Below are positions 8,223 to 15,827 of a DNA stretch of 42,147 nt, piece by piece (positions within the stretch are counted from its first letter, which is position 1; each line of letters starts with the position of its first letter). The notes below the pieces were generated by a model. The model was not told the origin of the DNA. It worked only from the letters and a program-made list of their open reading frames with translations, and ran no database searches. The stretch covers positions 1-42,147 of the forward strand of contig JBHOQO010000124.1 of the NCBI GenBank assembly GCA_042408925.1, read 5' to 3'. The position numbers and the translations under genes were made by a program. The DNA is from BPIH01 sp042408925 (lineage in GTDB: Bacteria; Chloroflexota; Limnocylindria; Limnocylindrales; CSP1-4).

Positions 8223-9209
8223 TCAGGCCTGGGGGATCGGCGTCAGCCAGTGCCGGTACTCGGGGAGCCGGCCCCGGACCGCGTCGAAATAGCGGCGCTG
8301 GACGAGCGAGGCGATCGGCCCCACCTCGCCCGAGCCGACCTTCCGATGGTCGATCTCCACGACCGGCGAGACCTGGACCCCGGTCCCGCAGAGGAAGACC
8401 TCGTCGGCGACGTAGAGCTCCGAGCGGTCGATGGATCGGACCTCGACCGGGATCTTCAGATCGCCCGCCAGCTCGATGATCGCCCGCCGGGTGATCCCCT
8501 CGAGGATGTCGTCCGACACCGGCGGCGTGAGCAGGACCCCGTCGCGGACGACGAAGAGGTTCGCCGCCGACGCCTCCGAAGCGTGCCCGTCGGGGGTGAG
8601 GACGAGGGCCTCGTCGAAGCCGTTCAGCTCCGCCTCCGACTTCTGGAAGGCCATGTTCACGTAGCCGCCGACGATCTTGCCCCGGGCCGGGAGCGCCTCG
8701 TCGGCGTTTCGACGCCAGGACGAGGTCATGAGCCGGACCCCGTGCTCGGTGTCGATGTAGTTCCCGAAGGGGAGGCTGATGATGTAGAGCTCGTGCTCGA
8801 GGTGGTGGAGGCGGACCCCGATCGCCCGGGTCGACTTGTAGAACGACGGCCGAATGTAGACGTCTTCCCGGAACCCGTTCCGTCGGACGGTCTCGACGAT
8901 GAGGCCGACGAGCTCGTCGACGGACGGCACGGGCTCCATGAGCATGATCCGGCACGAGCGCCGGATCCGCTCGACGTGCTCCCGGACGAAGAGTCCGTAG
9001 AGCTGCTCCTGCTCCGGGTTCCAGTAGGCCCGGATCCCCTCGAAGACCGCGGTCCCGTACATGAAGGCGTGGGTCATGATGCTGACCCGGGCGTCGCGGA
9101 GGGGAACGAACTCGCCCTGGAAGTAACAGATCAGGCTGTCCAGGTCGGCCGGGGCGCCGGCGGGGCGGGTCGCCGGGGCGGAGGTCGCGGACGGCTTCTC
9201 GGTGAGCAT
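8223..9209 (-). CDS. ilvE: branched-chain amino acid aminotransferase (fold-type IV, PLP)
   Basis: It moves the amino group between glutamate and the keto acids of Leu, Ile and Val. The 328-residue protein carries the fold-type IV landmarks: MYGTAVFEGIRAYW, RPSFYKSTRAIGV, the PLP-lysine region KIVGGYVNMAFQKSEAE, GHASEASAANLFVVRDG for PLP phosphate binding, and EVFLCGTGVQVSPV. The ATG at 9209 is preceded by CAGGAG at 9-14 bases, and a TATCCT box lies about 50 bases upstream. It is monocistronic and convergent with the LCP gene. The D-amino-acid and aminodeoxychorismate lyase relatives share the fold, but the size and the GIRAYW motif favour IlvE. Confidence 0.93.
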   Translation of the reverse strand: MLTEKPSATSAPATRPAGAPADLDSLICYFQGEFVPLRDARVSIMTHAFMYGTAVFEGIRAYWNPEQEQLYGLFVREHVERIRRSCRIMLMEPVPSVDELVGLIVETVRRNGFREDVYIRPSFYKSTRAIGVRLHHLEHELYIISLPFGNYIDTEHGVRLMTSSWRRNADEALPARGKIVGGYVNMAFQKSEAELNGFDEALVLTPDGHASEASAANLFVVRDGVLLTPPVSDDILEGITRRAIIELAGDLKIPVEVRSIDRSELYVADEVFLCGTGVQVSPVVEIDHRKVGSGEVGPIASLVQRRYFDAVRGRLPEYRHWLTPIPQA

Positions 9210-9255
9210 GCTCGGCGACTCCTGCGCTGCGAGAACGGGTGGAACGCTGGCCCCA

Positions 9256-9261
9256 AGGATA
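9256..9261 (-). promoter_or_regulatory. -10 box of ilvE
   Basis: TATCCT on the minus strand gives a predicted leader of about 40 bases that contains the AGGAG ribosome-binding site of ilvE. This is the same hexamer as at the LCP and CpaE promoters. Confidence 0.4.
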
Positions 9262-9309
9262 CCAGCGCCGGCGTCCCCGACCCGACCGAGGCAGAACCCC
9301 CCGGGGCCC

Positions 9310-10368
9310 TTAGCCGGCGGCGAGGACGATCGCGACGAGGGCCAGGTACGTGGCGTAGACGAGACCGCCGACGAGGAGCCGCCGGCCGTGGAGGTGGCGG
9401 CGTCGCGACGGCCCGAAGATGAGCCCCGCCGAGACGAAGGCCATCCCGGCCGACACGAAGGCGAGGAGCGAATCGGCGCTGAGCGCCCAGGTCGAGGAGG
9501 CGAAGACGATGGCGATGACCGTCGGGATCGTGGCCTGGAAGACCATCGCCCCGGTGATGTTCCCGAGGGCGAGGGTGTCCTTCCCGGCCCGGATCCAGAG
9601 GACGCTGTTGAACTTCTCGGGCAGCTCGGTCGCGATCGGGGCGATGACGAGGGCGAGGAGCGCCTCGGGGACGGCGACCGCCCGGGCGAGCCCCTCGACG
9701 GCGTCGACGAAGACGACCGCCCCGCCGACGATGCAGACGAGGGCGACGGCGACCTGGACCGTCACGATCCGGAGGCGCGGGACCCGCGGGTTTCGGCGGT
9801 GCCCCGCCCGGTCGAGACGGTGGAGGCGGAGCGGCGAGAGGGCCTCGCCCTCGATCCGCTCCTCGGCCTCGAGGTGCTCGCGGACGTACCAGACGTAGAT
9901 CCCGAGCAAGAGGGCGGCGATCGCCAGCCGAACGCCGAGGAGGTCGCTCGGGACGAGGGCCGAGCCGACGGCGATGGCGTAGGCGACCGCGAAGACCCGG
10001 ACGTCGTGGCCGAGGACGTCCCGGGCCACGATCATCCGGTCCCCGGTGGGTCGCCTGCGCCCGGCCAGAATGACGGCGACGCCGCTCACGAACATGGCGA
10101 GCGTCGCGAGCATGAACGGCGCCCCCAGGACCGCCCCGACGCCGATCTCGGCCGCCGCCGCACTCCCCCCGAAGAGGATCGCCACGGTCGGGATCATCGT
10201 CTCCGGGAGCGCCGTCCCGACCGCCGCCAGGACCGAGCCGACGGCGCCCTCGGCCAGATCGAGCTTGTGGCCGAACCACTCGATCCCGTTCGTGAAGAGC
10301 TCGGCCCCGACGAGGATGACGACGAGGGCGACGAGGAGGGCGACGACGTCGAGGAGCCCGTCCGTCAT
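9310..10368 (-). CDS. sodium/calcium exchanger family (CaCA) membrane protein
   Basis: It is a predicted cation antiporter in the cytoplasmic membrane. Two homologous membrane blocks carry the alpha-repeat signatures: GSVLAAVGTALPETMI in the first half and APIATELPEKFNSVLWIRAGKD with GNITGAMVFQATIPT in the second, separated by a charged cytoplasmic loop (EHLEAEERIEGE). This is the usual CaCA layout; ion specificity cannot be read from the sequence. The start is ATG at 10368, overlapping the DUF1634 stop as ATGA. A longer in-frame extension upstream lies inside the DUF1634 gene and was rejected. It is the last gene of a three-gene membrane operon. Confidence 0.88.
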   Translation of the reverse strand: MTDGLLDVVALLVALVVILVGAELFTNGIEWFGHKLDLAEGAVGSVLAAVGTALPETMIPTVAILFGGSAAAAEIGVGAVLGAPFMLATLAMFVSGVAVILAGRRRPTGDRMIVARDVLGHDVRVFAVAYAIAVGSALVPSDLLGVRLAIAALLLGIYVWYVREHLEAEERIEGEALSPLRLHRLDRAGHRRNPRVPRLRIVTVQVAVALVCIVGGAVVFVDAVEGLARAVAVPEALLALVIAPIATELPEKFNSVLWIRAGKDTLALGNITGAMVFQATIPTVIAIVFASSTWALSADSLLAFVSAGMAFVSAGLIFGPSRRRHLHGRRLLVGGLVYATYLALVAIVLAAG

Positions 10369-10715
10369 CCCTCGAGGGCCCCGCCGAGGACGATGCTCGC
10401 CCCGATGACGGCGAGGACGGCGACCGAGACCGCGACCATCCGCCACTCGCCCGCCTGGACATACCCGACGAGCGAGGCGACGACCCGGGCCGCCGGCGTC
10501 GCCATCGCGGCAACGAGACCGAGCCACAAGAAGCCGCTCGGCTCGCCGCGGAGGAGGTCGGCCGGGAGCCGGGCCGGATCGAGGGGCGGGTACGCCGGGT
10601 CGAGGGGCGATCGGCCCGCGGCGAGCATGAGGCCGACCCCGACGACGAGGATGGCGACGCTCGCGTACGTTCCCCAACTGAGGAGCCGGCCGACCGACCG
10701 CTCGAGATCCCGCAT
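10365..10715 (-). CDS. DUF1634 membrane protein
   Basis: This 116-residue protein has three hydrophobic segments (ASVAILVVGVGLMLAAG, LWLGLVAAMATPAARVVASL, VAVSVAVLAVIGASIVLGG). Size, topology and the position immediately after a TauE/SafE gene match the DUF1634 family, whose function is unknown but which habitually accompanies TauE/SafE exporters. It starts at ATG 10715, 11 bases after the TauE/SafE stop, and its TGA overlaps the next start. Confidence 0.8.
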   Translation of the reverse strand: MRDLERSVGRLLSWGTYASVAILVVGVGLMLAAGRSPLDPAYPPLDPARLPADLLRGEPSGFLWLGLVAAMATPAARVVASLVGYVQAGEWRMVAVSVAVLAVIGASIVLGGALEG

Positions 10716-10726
10716 CGCTCGGGCCG

Positions 10727-11539
10727 CTAGACCCCGAGCACGCGCCGCCCCATCTGGAGCGCCGTGTACCCGAGGACGAGGACGAAGAGGAGCCGGAGCG
10801 TCCGAACGTCGATCCGATGAGCGGCCCGCGACCCGAGGGACGCGCCGAGGAAGACGCCGATCGCCGTCGGTCCGGCGACGAAGGGGTCGATCCCGCCCCG
10901 GGTCAGGTAGACGACGGCGCCGGCGGTCGCCGTCACCCCGATCATGAGGTTGCTCGTCGCCGTCGCGACCCGGAGCGGGACCCCCATGACGAGGTGCATG
11001 ACCGGGACCTTGACGAGACCGCCGCCGACCCCGAGGAGGGCGGCCATGATCCCGGCGAAGAAGCTCCCGACCATCCCCGCCGGGAGGCGGCGAACGACGT
11101 AGCCGGACCCGTTCAGGCTCGAGCGGAAGCCCCCGTCCGGCGGCGGATCGTCCGGGGCGACCGGCTCGTCGGCGCCGCCCGAGCGCGGCCGAGCCATCGA
11201 CCAGGCGGTGTAGACGAGGAGGGCCGTGAAGAGGGCCGCGATGACCCGCTCCTCGACGAGGAAGGCGACGAGCCCGCCGACGCCGGCCCCGACGGCGGTG
11301 AAGAGCTCGAGGGTCATCCCGAGGCGCAGGTTCGCGACGTGCCGCTCGAGGTAAACCGAGGCGGCGGCACTGCTCGTGACGATGACGCAGACGAGGCTGA
11401 CCCCGACGGCCTCCCGGACCGGGAGCCCGAAGACGAGGGTCAGGAGCGGCACGATGAGGATCCCGCCGCCGAGCCCGAGGAGCGCCCCGAAGAGACCGGC
11501 CGCCACCCCCCCGGCGACCATCGCCAGGCCGACGATCAC
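10727..11539 (-). CDS. TauE/SafE family sulfite/organosulfonate exporter
   Basis: It is a predicted anion exporter of the cytoplasmic membrane. The 270-residue protein shows the duplicated family pattern: GLFGALLGLGGGILIVPLL near the N-terminus and GIMAALLGVGGGLVKVPVM in the second half, with eight or so hydrophobic segments and a hydrophilic middle loop (~residues 115-140). Substrates known in the family are sulfite, sulfonates and related anions; which applies here is unknown. It is first in the operon with DUF1634 and the CaCA exchanger. The start is GTG at 11539 with no clear Shine-Dalgarno. Confidence 0.9.
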   Translation of the reverse strand: MIVGLAMVAGGVAAGLFGALLGLGGGILIVPLLTLVFGLPVREAVGVSLVCVIVTSSAAASVYLERHVANLRLGMTLELFTAVGAGVGGLVAFLVEERVIAALFTALLVYTAWSMARPRSGGADEPVAPDDPPPDGGFRSSLNGSGYVVRRLPAGMVGSFFAGIMAALLGVGGGLVKVPVMHLVMGVPLRVATATSNLMIGVTATAGAVVYLTRGGIDPFVAGPTAIGVFLGASLGSRAAHRIDVRTLRLLFVLVLGYTALQMGRRVLGV

Positions 11540-11624
11540 CGCTCGGTGGGCCGGTGCCCGCCCCTGGCGCGGGCCGGCGGATCGCGTCGCGGAGGCGGAC
11601 GAAGCCCGCTCGGCTCGACCTCAG

Positions 11625-11653
11625 GGCCGCCGTCGACCCCCGCCGAGGCGGCC
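11625..11653 (-). terminator. hairpin after rpsR
   Basis: GGCCGCC (11625-11631) and GGCGGCC (11647-11653) form a 7-bp stem with a 15-base loop, 2 bases beyond the rpsR stop. There is no U-tract, so a factor-dependent or purely structural terminator is the best reading. Confidence 0.4.
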
Positions 11654-11655
11654 AC

Positions 11656-11919
11656 TCAGCTGCGGAGGTGCTGCGGCGCGAACGGGAGGAGCGCCACGTG
11701 GCGCGCCCGCTTCAGGGCGACGGCGAGCTCCCGCTGGTGCTTCGCGCAGGTCCCGGTCTTGCGGCGCGGCTCGATCTTCGCCCGCTCGGACAGATAGCGG
11801 CGGAGGCGGTTGACCTCCTTGTAGTCGATGTGCGGCGAGCGGTCGGCGCAGAAGGCGCAGACCTTCCGGCGCCGGCGGTCGCGGTAGTAGTCCTCGCGCT
11901 TCTTCGATTTCGAAGCCAT
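11656..11919 (-). CDS. rpsR: 30S ribosomal protein bS18
   Basis: This small-subunit ribosomal protein partners with bS6 on 16S rRNA. The 87-residue sequence has the family core (VCAFCADRSPHIDYKEVNRL, LRRYLSERAKIEPRRKTGT, KHQRELAVALKRARHVALLP). It keeps Cys-x-x-Cys plus a later Cys, so this is a zinc-binding-type bS18. It starts at ATG 11919 and is the third gene of the conserved rpsF-ssb-rpsR operon. Confidence 0.97.
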   Translation of the reverse strand: MASKSKKREDYYRDRRRRKVCAFCADRSPHIDYKEVNRLRRYLSERAKIEPRRKTGTCAKHQRELAVALKRARHVALLPFAPQHLRS

Positions 11920-11976
11920 CCTTCGTCGGGTCTCCCTCGATCGGTCGGTGCGCCCGAACCGGGCGCGGTCGGTGAG

Positions 11977-12411
11977 CTAGAAGGGCAAGTCGTCGAGATC
12001 CGAGGCCTCGTCGACCGGCTCCGGCGCCGCCGGCGCGCGTTCGGCTGCCCGAGGTGCCGGCGGCCCTTCGAGGTCGTCGCGGGGCCGCGGGTCGAGCGGG
12101 GTGACGGTGTTCGCGATGAGCTCGGTCGTCGTCCGCTTCGTCCCGTCCTGGGCCTCCCACTGGCGGGTCTGGAGCCGGCCCTCGACGTAGACCTTGCGGC
12201 CCTTCCGGAGGTACTCGGCCGTCCGCTCGGCGAGCTGGCCCCAGCAGACGACCCGGAACCACTCGGTCTCTTCCTGCCACTCGCCGTTCTGGTCCCGGTA
12301 GTTCCGGTTCACGGCGACGGTGAACTGGGTGACCGGCTGGCCGCTCGGCGTGTAGCGCATCTCGGGGTCGCGCCCCAGGTTGCCGATGATCATCGCCTTG
12401 TTGAGCGACAC
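11977..12411 (-). CDS. ssb: single-stranded DNA-binding protein
   Basis: SSB coats single-stranded DNA during replication and repair and recruits partners through its acidic tail. The OB-fold begins SLNKAMIIGNLGRDPEMRYT, continues with FTVAVNRNYRD and WFRVVCWGQLAE, and ends with YVEGRLQTRQWEA. A short Pro/Ala-rich linker leads to the typical C-terminal hexapeptide-like DLDDLPF. The 144 residues are near the usual size, with a rather short linker. The start is GTG at 12411, just after rpsF, as in most bacteria. Confidence 0.97.
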   Translation of the reverse strand: MSLNKAMIIGNLGRDPEMRYTPSGQPVTQFTVAVNRNYRDQNGEWQEETEWFRVVCWGQLAERTAEYLRKGRKVYVEGRLQTRQWEAQDGTKRTTTELIANTVTPLDPRPRDDLEGPPAPRAAERAPAAPEPVDEASDLDDLPF

Positions 12412-12423
12412 AGCCCTGCCTCC

Positions 12424-12858
12424 CTAGTCGATGGCGGCCGGAGCGGCTTCGCTCTCGGACTCGTCGATGAGCTCGATCTCCTCTTCCTCCTCGGCCGGCG
12501 GAGCCGGCACGACGGCTTCCTCCTCTTCCTCGGCGGGGCCCGCAGCGGCGGCCTTGCGGGCCGGTCGGACCGGCCGCTCGACGCGGGTGATGAGGTGCCG
12601 CAGGACCTCTTCGGTGATGAGGAGGCTCCGCTCGAGATCGATGATCGCGCTCGGCGGGGCATCGAAGAGGACGATCTGGTACGAGCCTTCCCGGTAGTGC
12701 TCGATCGGGTAGGCGAGCCGCCGGCGCCCCCACGGGGCGACCTTGACGATCTGCCCGCCGGCCTCGCCGATCTGGCGGGTGAGGCGCTCGACGACCTCGT
12801 TCAGGCGCTCGTCCGGCACGTCGGGCCGGAAGACGAGCATGCATTCGTAACGGCGCAT
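12424..12858 (-). CDS. rpsF: 30S ribosomal protein bS6 with long acidic tail
   Basis: bS6 binds the central domain of 16S rRNA with bS18. The core reads MRRYECMLVFRPDVPDE, then GGQIVKVAPWGRRRLAYPI, YREGSYQIVLFDA and a C-terminal strand ending VLRHLITRVERP. After residue ~100 there is a ~45-residue tail with two runs of five Glu, beyond the ~95-100-residue core. ATG at 12858 is chosen because AGGAAGGAG precedes it at good spacing and the conserved N-terminus begins there; upstream frame extensions are not conserved. It is the first gene of the operon and divergent from the CpaE-like gene. Confidence 0.96.
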   Translation of the reverse strand: MRRYECMLVFRPDVPDERLNEVVERLTRQIGEAGGQIVKVAPWGRRRLAYPIEHYREGSYQIVLFDAPPSAIIDLERSLLITEEVLRHLITRVERPVRPARKAAAAGPAEEEEEAVVPAPPAEEEEEIELIDESESEAAPAAID

Positions 12859-12933
12859 CGGCCGGTGCTGCTCCTTCCTCTGGGTTTGCCCTGCTGGTCG
12901 AAACTCGCCGCAGAGCCGAAAGGGACGGCGGCG

Positions 12934-12939
12934 AGTGTA
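12934..12939 (-). promoter_or_regulatory. -10 box of the rpsF-ssb-rpsR operon
   Basis: TACACT on the minus strand lies ~75 bases upstream of rpsF, leaving a leader long enough for the AGGAAGGAG site. No clear -35 box is visible. Confidence 0.35.
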
Positions 12940-13043
12940 CCACGCCGCCCCGGGCCCCTTCGACAGGCCCCTTCGACAGGCCTCTGATAGGCCCTTTCGA
13001 CGGCCACCCGGGTCGGGCCGGCCCCGCGGGTCCGGTGCCGCGC

Positions 13044-13049
13044 TATCCT
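13044..13049 (+). promoter_or_regulatory. -10 box of the CpaE-like gene
   Basis: TATCCT is the same hexamer as at the LCP and ilvE genes. It lies 25 bases before ATG 13074 and 49 before GTG 13098. Confidence 0.4.
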
Positions 13050-13097
13050 CTCCGCGAAACCCGTCGCGCGGCCATGCCCAGCCTGATCGGAGTCCCA

Positions 13098-14315
13098 GTG
13101 CCACCAACCCCCATCCTGCTCGTCGAGGCGGATCCGGACGTCGGCGCCGCCATCGAAGCCGCCCTCGCCGGCGCCGGCCATCCGGTCAGTCGGGCTACCA
13201 CCGCCGCCGACGCCCTTCGCGCCGCCGCCGGCGTCGGCCTCGTCGTCATCGACGTCTTCCCCGAAGGCGAATCGGCCGTCGAGCTCTGCCGCGAGATCCG
13301 CCGGACGCCGGCCCTCGCCGCCGTCGCGGTCATGTGCGTCGCCCAGTCCGACGACGTCGAGGAGCGGATCCGCTTCCTTGAGGCCGGCGCCGACGACGTC
13401 GTCGTCCGCGGCTTCGACGCCCGCGAGCTGGAGGCCCGGGTCGACGCCCTCATCCTCCGCTTCCAGCGCTCCCGCCGACCCGAGGGTCTCGCCGAGCTCC
13501 CGGTCGGGCGGCCGGAGACGAGGACGATCGTCGTCTTCAGCCCGAAGGGCGGCGTCGGAACGACGACGATCGCGACGAACGTCGCTGTCGCCGCCGCGGC
13601 GAAGATGCCCGACCGGGTCTGCCTCGTCGACCTCGCCCTCCAGTTCGGGCAGGCAGCGACCCACCTGAACCTCGAGCCGCGCCAGTCGATCGCCGAGCTC
13701 GTCCGCGACGAGCCGGCCCTCTCGGAGCCCGAGCTGCTGCGGACGTACGCCCTCCGCCACGACAGCGGCTGCCACGTCCTCGCGGCGCCGCTCGCCCCGG
13801 ACCTCGCCGACGGGGTGACCGGCGAGCACGTCCGGCGACTCCTGGCGACGGCCCTCGGAACGTACGATCGCCTCGTCGTCGACGCCGGGTCGCGCCTCGA
13901 CGAGCGGACCCTCGCCGCCCTCGAAGCCGCCTCGGGCCTCATCCTCCCGATCAGCCCGGAGATCGCGGCGCTCAAGGCGCTCCACGCCTTCATGGAGTTC
14001 CTGAACGAGACCGGGACGGCCGCCGGCGCCGCGACGTTCGTCCTGAACCGGATCTTTGGCCGCGACATCCTCCGGCCGCGGGACATCGAGAGCGCCCTCG
14101 GGGCGAAGATTGAGGTCGAGCTCCCGTACGACCCGTACCTCTACCTCAAGGCCGTAAACGAGGGCGAACCGGTCGTCCTGGGGTCGCCGCGCTCGGCCCC
14201 GGCCGCGGCGCTGACGCGCCTCGCCGAGCGGGTCTTCGGGGGCGACGTCGCCGAAGCGGCCCCCGCCCGCGCGCCCGCCCGCCGCGGCCTCCTCGGTGGG
14301 CTCCTCGGGCGTTAG
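13098..14315 (+). CDS. CpaE/TadZ-like protein: receiver-like domain plus MinD/ParA-type ATPase
   Basis: Such proteins localise Tad (Flp) pilus machinery to the cell pole or act as ParA-like positioning ATPases. Residues ~1-125 form a receiver-like domain (ILLVEADPDVGAAIEAAL, GLVVIDVFPEGE, AGADDVVVRGFD). The ATPase domain starts IVVFSPKGGVGTTTIATNVA (deviant Walker A, KGGVGTT), with VCLVDLALQFGQAATHLNL and LVVDAGSRLDERTLAALEAA after it. The C-terminus ends ARRGLLGGLLGR, a possible membrane-targeting amphipathic tail as in MinD. I prefer GTG 13098 because CGGAG precedes it by 5 bases; ATG 13074 would add 8 residues. No other tad/cpa genes are nearby, so the pilus role is inference. Confidence 0.85.
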   Translation: MPPTPILLVEADPDVGAAIEAALAGAGHPVSRATTAADALRAAAGVGLVVIDVFPEGESAVELCREIRRTPALAAVAVMCVAQSDDVEERIRFLEAGADDVVVRGFDARELEARVDALILRFQRSRRPEGLAELPVGRPETRTIVVFSPKGGVGTTTIATNVAVAAAAKMPDRVCLVDLALQFGQAATHLNLEPRQSIAELVRDEPALSEPELLRTYALRHDSGCHVLAAPLAPDLADGVTGEHVRRLLATALGTYDRLVVDAGSRLDERTLAALEAASGLILPISPEIAALKALHAFMEFLNETGTAAGAATFVLNRIFGRDILRPRDIESALGAKIEVELPYDPYLYLKAVNEGEPVVLGSPRSAPAAALTRLAERVFGGDVAEAAPARAPARRGLLGGLLGR

Positions 14316-14423
14316 CCGCGCCGCCGCGGGGCTCGACCGCCGACCGCACGGAGGCGTGGTCGGCCGAGGCAGCTCAGCCGGCGGAAGCCGAGGACGTCTC
14401 TGGCTGCCGCAGGTTCCGAGCGG

Positions 14424-14429
14424 TAGTCT
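14424..14429 (+). promoter_or_regulatory. possible -10 box of the nucleotidyltransferase gene
   Basis: TAGTCT lies 53 bases before the GTG at 14483 in the otherwise featureless 14316-14482 interval. Confidence 0.25.
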
Positions 14430-14482
14430 TCCCTTCGTGCCCACGAACCAAGGCCGAAGGACGGACCTGATCTCGCACGAAC

Positions 14483-14884
14483 GTGGCGACCCGACTCGCG
14501 AGGCGCCCCGGCGGCAGGGCCTCGCCGCGGCCGCGACCTGAGCCCGAGCGACCCGACGTTGTCCCACTAGAGGCCGACCCGATCCTCCGCGAGATCGTCG
14601 ACCGGTTGGTCGCTGCGCTTCGGCCATGGCAGATCGTCCTCTTCGGCTCGCGAGCCCGGGGCGACGCCGATCCCGACAGCGACTACGATCTCCTCGTACT
14701 CGTCGATCTTCCCGCCGGATCGCGGTACCGCCGCTCGCGCGAGGCGTACCGAGCCCTCAAGGGGATCCCGGCCGCGGTCGACGTGGTCTTCTGGGACCGC
14801 GCCGACTTCGAGCGCCGACGGCATCTGCCGGCGTCCTTTGCCGCGACCGTCCTCCGGGAAGGCAAGGTCCTCCATGCGGCCTGA
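14483..14884 (+). CDS. MNT-type nucleotidyltransferase (minimal NTase, TA antitoxin-like)
   Basis: The domain carries the signature LFGSRARGDADPDSDYDLL (GS...G....SDxDL) and a third acidic residue in AAVDVVFWDRADF. Members of this class adenylylate (AMPylate) their HEPN toxin partner and so neutralise it. The downstream gene, overlapping by 11 bases, is indeed a HEPN fragment. The first ~27 residues are Arg/Pro-rich and doubtful, but no later start codon precedes the domain. The antitoxin-like half looks intact while its partner is cut short. Confidence 0.85.
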   Translation: MATRLARRPGGRASPRPRPEPERPDVVPLEADPILREIVDRLVAALRPWQIVLFGSRARGDADPDSDYDLLVLVDLPAGSRYRRSREAYRALKGIPAAVDVVFWDRADFERRRHLPASFAATVLREGKVLHAA

Positions 14885-15020
14885 CCCGGCGCGGATCGCC
14901 GAGGCACGCTCCTGGCTCCGGCGGGCCTGGTCGGATCTCGCCGCCGCGTCGATCCTCCTGGAGGCTGCAGAGCCGCGGCCGGACGCGGCGCTCTTTCGCT
15001 GCCAGCAGGCCATCCGCTGA
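14874..15020 (+). pseudogene. HEPN-domain toxin, N-terminal fragment
   Basis: ATG at 14874 overlaps the nucleotidyltransferase end. The 48 residues include IAEARSWLRRAWSDLAAASI and ALFRCQQAI, the first helices of a HEPN protein (usual continuation: QQAAEKALKA). A TGA follows immediately, so the second half with the catalytic R-x4-6-H motif is missing. A full protein is about 120-130 residues. This is a dead toxin left beside a live-looking antitoxin. Confidence 0.75.
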
Positions 15021-15052
15021 GACCATCCGCCACACCTCGCCGTCGCAACTGA

Positions 15053-15086
15053 TGCGCATGATGCTAGAGTGTGTGCATCATGCGCA
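15053..15086. promoter_or_regulatory. vapBC operator: perfect 12-bp inverted repeat around the -10 region
   Basis: TGCGCATGATGC (15053-15064) is exactly complementary to GCATCATGCGCA (15075-15086), separated by TAGAGTGTGT. The spacer contains TAGAGT, a candidate -10 box. The right arm covers the vapB ATG at 15080. VapB-family RHH proteins bind such palindromes, so binding would block the promoter: textbook autorepression read directly from sequence. Confidence 0.7.
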
Positions 15087-15325
15087 CCACGATCACCCTC
15101 GACGACGACGTCGCCGCGCTAATCGAGGCCGAGCGGCGCCGAACGGGTGAGAACCTCCGGAGCGTCGTCAATCGGCTCCTCCGGCGAGGGCTCGTCGCCG
15201 GGGCGACGCCGAGGCCACGGCCGCTGCCGGCGCTCCCGGGACGTCCGCTCCTCGACGTCACCGACGTGTCTGGCGTCCTCGCGGTTCTCGATGACGAGCG
15301 TCGGCAGCAGCGCGGGGTACCGTGA
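15080..15325 (+). CDS. vapB: VapB-type ribbon-helix-helix antitoxin
   Basis: The first ~45 residues (MRTTITLDDDVAALIEAE, then GENLRSVVNRLLRRGL) are a ribbon-helix-helix DNA-binding domain. The C-terminal half (LPALPGRPLLDVTDVSGVLA) is the part that would wrap its VapC toxin. The product is 81 residues. ATG 15080 is chosen over GTG 15071 because it starts at the RHH strand and lies ~10 bases after TAGAGT, so the mRNA may be almost leaderless. Its stop overlaps the vapC start as GTGA. The operator palindrome spans its start. Confidence 0.85.
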   Translation: MRTTITLDDDVAALIEAERRRTGENLRSVVNRLLRRGLVAGATPRPRPLPALPGRPLLDVTDVSGVLAVLDDERRQQRGVP

Positions 15326-15432
15326 TCCTCGTCGACACGAACCTCCTCATCTACGCGACCTTTACGGAGGCGCCGGAGCACCCGCGAGCGAGGGCATGGC
15401 TCGAGGCACGGCTCGCCGAAGGCGCGGCGTGA
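15322..15432 (+). pseudogene. vapC: VapC PIN toxin, N-terminal fragment
   Basis: GTG at 15322 overlaps the vapB stop by 4 bases. The sequence begins ILVDTNLLIYATFTEAPEH, with the first PIN catalytic Asp in VDTN, then RARAWLEARL and a TGA after 36 codons. A PIN toxin is ~130 residues; the Glu and later Asp residues are absent, so it cannot be an active RNase. The following bases (15433-15500) show no further PIN frame, suggesting deletion rather than a point nonsense mutation. Confidence 0.75.
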
Positions 15433-15584
15433 CCACGTGCAACCCTCGACTGGGAAGTTGAGCGCTGCGGGACCCACGTCTTTTGGCGTCGGCGGTATGC
15501 TGAATGGCCGCCCGGTTGGGGTGGGGTGTTGTAGCCGCCGGTCAGGAGGAGGTAGTCTCGACCGCCTTGGGGCGCTTTCCTTCG

Positions 15585-15800
15585 ATGCGTTGGCCACAAC
15601 TTGAACGCATCTTGACGCGTCATCCGTTGAACTACACCATTACTCGCCAAAATGGCTCGCACAGGACCCTCGATGCTCCGGGACGCCCCACCCTTCGGTT
15701 GAGCTTCCATGATCGACAGGAGCTGCCGGGAGGGCTGGTTCGCAAAATCCTCGTCCAGGACATCGGACTGACGGAGGACGAAGCGCGTAAGCTGCTGTAG
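15585..15800 (+). CDS. hicA: HicA-like mRNA interferase toxin
   Basis: HicA proteins are small dsRBD-fold RNases that cleave mRNA using a histidine in a GSH motif. Here NGSHRTLDAPG is present, and the flanking pattern (PQLERILTRHPLNYTITRQ, LSFHDRQELPGGLVRKIL) matches the family. The product is ~71 residues from ATG 15585. The frame is open back to 15504; an upstream TTG 12-16 bases after AGGAGGAGG (15545-15552) could be the true start. HicB follows after 27 bases, which supports the identification. Confidence 0.8.
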   Translation: MRWPQLERILTRHPLNYTITRQNGSHRTLDAPGRPTLRLSFHDRQELPGGLVRKILVQDIGLTEDEARKLL

Positions 15801-15827
15801 TCGGTCATAATCAAGGAGGCCAGGAGC

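Noticed and set aside
14838..14873. Upstream extension of the HEPN fragment
   Set aside because: The 12 extra residues lie inside the nucleotidyltransferase gene; ATG 14874 gives the usual short overlap.
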